The position numbers and the translations under genes are program-made. The notes under the pieces are model-generated. The model saw only the letters and a list, made by a program, of their open reading frames with translations, did no database searches and was not told where the DNA came from. DNA of 64,000 nucleotides, from the NCBI RefSeq assembly GCF_000004075.3, contig NC_026660.2, positions 25,237,498 through 25,301,497 of the forward strand. The letters are read 5' to 3'. The stretch is from Cucumis sativus (lineage: Eukaryota > Streptophyta > Magnoliopsida > Cucurbitales > Cucurbitaceae). Shown here piece after piece: positions 60,676-64,000 of this stretch (within the stretch, counting starts at the first letter, position 1; every line of letters begins with the position of its first letter).

Positions 60676-63580
60676 ATGGCGCTGGAATTGGTGGGTGGGG
60701 CTGTTTTGGGGGCTGTCGTTGGGGAGCTATTCAAAGCGATCTTGAATCTGGGTGAAAGGGCCATCAGTTTCAATCCTGTTCTTAAGGATATCCGTTCCAA
60801 GCTTAATGCTATAATGCCTTTGGTGAAGCAAATCGATGAGCTTAATGATTATCTCGATTACCCAAAAGAAGAAACAGAGAAATTGAGGGGTCTGATGGAT
60901 GAAGGGAAGCAGTTGCTTCTCCAGTGCGGCGATGTGAAATTGGGGGATCTTAATTATTTGAAGAGACCATCTTACACCCAAAAGCTTCGGGAATTGGATA
61001 CTGCACTTCGAAGCTTCATGGATGTTTTGATGTTGCAGATGGCTAGAGATCAGAAGAAGAACATGAAGATGATGAACCAAATGATGGAGATCATTTGTAG
61101 ACTTGATAATAGAGGTGGGTCGAGTAAACCTATGGATTTGTTTGTTCCACCATGTCTGGTTCCTCAACTGCGAGAAGAAACCGTTGGGTTGGAGAAGCCA
61201 GTTAAGGAGTTGAAGGTGAAACTTCTCAAAAATGGGGTTCAAATGTTGGTGGTGACAGCTCCTGGTGGCTGCGGAAAAACCACACTGGCCTTAAAATTTT
61301 GCCACGACAAAGAAGTCAAAGGTACGTCAAAATCATTCCTTTTGAGGGAAAAAATGAAAAAAGTTTGTCTACATATTGAGCTTAGGAAATGAAATTATAT
61401 TAAACTATTGGGTGAAAAAAACTTAATGGCGTCTCTTACAGGAGCTTTCTAATTTCACGTCTTGATAGATATATTCCAGGAGAAGATCTTTGTCCCAGTT
61501 TCAAGAAAACCAGATTTGAAGCTTATATTGAAAGATATAATTGAAAGCCTTAGAGGAATTCAATTGCCTGATTTGCAAAGTGATGAACGTGCATTCTGCT
61601 ATTTAGAATTGTGGTTGAAGCAGACAAGTGTAAATCGTCCTGTTTTGATTGTGTTAGATGATGTGTGGAGTGGGCAAGAATCTGAAGTTCTTCTTGATAA
61701 GCTGTTTCAATTGCCTTGCTGCAAGATCTTGGTCACTTCTAGGTTTTATTTCCCAAGATTTAGTGAGTCTTATTATTTGGAACCTTTGAACCATGAGAAT
61801 GCAGTACAACTTTTTCGTCGTGCAGCATCACTGGACAAAGGAATTTCTAAGCTCCCCGATGATGAAACTGTAGAAAAGGCAAACTTTCTATTATCTGATT
61901 AGCTCTACTTTTTCTAATATTTTTATATCTGTCAGTTTCTTTTAAATGGCTATGTTTAAAAAGCTCTTTGAAATTGAATTTCAGATAATTGGGGGATGCA
62001 AGAGACTACCTCTTGCACTGAAGGTAATCGGGAGGTCTCTTTCCCACAAACCGACATCTGTTTGGAAAGTAACGGGGAGGAATTTGGCTAGAAGTGGCTC
62101 CATATTTGATTCTGACAATGAACTTCTTGAATGCCTTCAGAGCAGTTTGGATGTCTTGGATGATAACATGGTAACTAAGAAGAGTTTCATGGATTTAGGC
62201 TCTTTTCATGAAGATCAAAGAATTTCTGCTTCTACCTTCATTGACATGTGCACAGTTTTGTACACACTAGACGAAAGTGAAGCAATGGTTACCCTTGACG
62301 AACTATCCTCTCGAAGTCTAGTTAATTTTGTCACAGCGAGGTAAATACTATGCTCGAATGTTTGTAATTTCAGTTGCTGATAGTGTTGCCTGTATTATTG
62401 ATGTAAAGAGAATAGAAATTGATTTGTTTTGTGGGGTTGTTGATCAGAAAATATGGATATGATGATGACTTTTATGAAGAGTACTCTTTTACTCAGCATG
62501 ATATTCTCAGAGATTTGGCTATTCACTTGATGAATATGGAGCCCATAGAACAAAGGAAAAGATTGATCTTAGACATTAATGGAAATGATCTTCCCAAATG
62601 GTGGGTTGATCAAGAAAAGCATACTTCCTATGCTCGCCTTATATCCATAACCACAGGTTTGTCTCTTTCTCTGTGATATTCCATTTTCTTTCCTTTTTCT
62701 TTATCACTTTCACAACTTACTCAAAGGGGTTTTGGATGTTGCAGATAAGAGATTCTCAGCAAGTTGGCCTGACATGGAAGCACCTGAAGTGGAGGTTCTG
62801 ATTCTTAATCTTCAGTCAAGAACTTACAACTTGCCTGGGTTCATCAAAAGAATGAATAAGCTGAAAGTTTTGATAATCACATATTTTGGTTCTTTTCTAA
62901 CTGAGGTGACAAGTGAAGATAATCAACTACTCGACAGCCTAACAAGTCTTGAACGAATCAGGTTTGAGCGGATTTCAGTTCCTATCTTTAGTAATCCAAA
63001 CCCGAAACCACTGATAAATCTGCAGAAAATATCCTTCTTTATGTGCAAATTTGGTCAAACATTCATGGATCCTTCAACCCCAATCTCAGATTTGTTGCCA
63101 AACCTGCTGGAGATTTCCATAGACTTCTGCAACAATTTGAGTGAAGTCCCCAATAGGTTGTGTGAAATTGTCAGCTTGCAGAAGCTGAGCATTACAAATT
63201 GCCATGGACTATCTTCCTTGCCAGAAGATGTAGGGAAGTTGATTAATCTAAAAAATCTAAGGCTAAGATCTTGCATTCATTTAGAAGAGTTTCCAGAGTC
63301 GACAACGAAGCTTCGGGAATTAGTCCTGCTTGATATATCTAACTGTATTGGTCTTGCCAAGCTTCCCGAGAAGATTGGTGAATTTCATAATTTAGAAAAG
63401 CTTGACATGAGACACTGCTGGAGTTTGAGCAAGCTGCCACTGTCGATTGGAAAGCTGAAAAATGTGAAGTTTTTATGTGATAGAGAGGTTGGAGAGTGGT
63501 TGAGAAAGGTTGCACCTCGCCTTGCCAAACAGGTGAAAGTGCAAGAGGAAGAAGCCAACCTGGAGTGGCTTGGTTTTTGA
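60676..63580 (+). CDS. RPW8-NB-ARC-LRR immune receptor (RNL, NRG1-like)
   Basis: Exons 60676-61321, 61469-61878, 61985-62340, 62448-62656 and 62745-63580 give 818 residues. Order: RPW8 domain (about 1-130, MALELVGGAVLGAVVGEL), NB-ARC with P-loop GGCGKTT (197-203), kinase-2 LIVLDDVW (275-282), RNBS-B CKILVTSR, GLPL-type KRLPLALKV (about 359-367) and QHD (487-489) in place of MHD, as usual for RNLs. LRRs fill about 540-800, and the tail is EEANLEWLGF. RNLs are helper receptors working downstream of sensor NLRs, and NRG1 forms calcium-permeable channels with EDS1-SAG101. NRG1 rather than ADR1 is inferred from the LVVTAPGGCGKTT and LEWL-type motifs. The second intron appears to be GC-AG (donor AAG|GC at 61879). 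Intron 1 has two possible acceptors, and only the 61469 one keeps the frame. I found no disabling lesion. Confidence 0.88.
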
Positions 63581-64000
63581 ACCATTCTTTAACTTTAAAC
63601 ATTGGTTCGTTTTCTTCGTTTGTGTTTAGAATAAGTTGTTTTTTTTTAGTATAGTTCAACTGAAGTCTTCAATTAAATTTGGGAGAAATTGGTTGACTTC
63701 ATTTTTGGACTCAGATGTTTAATAATTTGAAATAATTAGCATTATAACACTTACTCAAATCAATTATTTATAATGTTTTATTAGTAATCATTTTTAAAGA
63801 CGTTTTCAATTATCTAATTTTTTTTTATTGTTCCCCTTGTTTTGATTGCTTTCTTGTCTAATCTATCCGGGGCTTTGAATTGGAAAAAAAAGGATTTTGA
63901 ATCCGAAAAGAGTCTAATGCAACTCTACAAGAGATGAAGTAGCCACCATAGAATTTCAAGGAATGCGAATGAGATGTACAACCGTTTTAAGGTGTTCAAA
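63581..64000. other. 3' flank of the RPW8-NLR gene
   Basis: Probable 3' UTR followed by AT-rich intergenic DNA. No further gene begins before the window ends. The minus-strand frames at 63339-63659 are shadows of the LRR exon. Confidence 0.6.

Noticed and set aside
1-64000. tRNA, rRNA, organelle insertion or CRISPR-type arrays
   Set aside because: No T-loop with matching acceptor stem, no conserved rRNA blocks and no regularly spaced repeats were seen; a tRNAscan-SE and Infernal run would settle it.

Overview
The window is nuclear DNA of a flowering plant. It is very AT-rich, its genes carry GT-AG introns, and it encodes Dof, RPW8, ATG101, SKU5-similar and methylesterase families. Plant-type transposons (CACTA, MITE, LTR-like) are present. 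A dicot, possibly a cucurbit such as Cucumis, is my inference from general sequence character. No database search was possible. All exon boundaries come from reading splice sites, frame and family consensus by eye.

Layout. (1) 1-11.9 kb: three tandem minus-strand genes of the plant methylesterase (MES/SABP2-like) alpha/beta-hydrolase family, each with three exons joined by phase-0 introns and each with a complete Ser-Asp-His triad. (2) 15.05-20.16 kb, minus strand: a complete seven-exon ATG101 autophagy gene with one 3.1 kb intron. (3) 20.2-37.2 kb: a long gene-poor stretch. Its one striking feature is a small GC-rich island at about 31.37-31.57 kb that carries a strong hairpin and a coding-like frame. 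(4) 37.3-38.3 kb, plus strand: an intronless Dof zinc-finger transcription factor gene. (5) 42.1-44.8 kb, minus strand: an eight-exon SKU5-similar (multicopper-oxidase-like) gene whose copper-binding histidines are mostly replaced. (6) 47-64 kb, plus strand: an immune-receptor-related cluster. It holds two copies of an unusual gene that joins an RPW8 domain to a GEM-like GRAM module, followed by a full RPW8-NB-ARC-LRR gene of NRG1-like type.

The cluster at 47-64 kb is the most interesting part. Exon 1 of each RPW8-GRAM gene ends at the same relative point and phase as exon 1 of the neighbouring RPW8-NB-ARC-LRR gene, just after a degenerate copy of the P-loop region. The GRAM exons follow where the rest of the NB-ARC would be. 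This suggests that an RPW8-NLR relative lost its nucleotide-binding and LRR parts and acquired a GEM-like C-terminus. The fused gene was then copied in a segmental duplication of 5-7 kb. Copy A carries an LTR-like insertion downstream of its coding region. Copy B has lost the ATG used by copy A, has a 2.74 kb CACTA element with an exact 3-bp target duplication in its last intron, and has a MITE at its stop codon. Copy A looks intact and copy B looks impaired.
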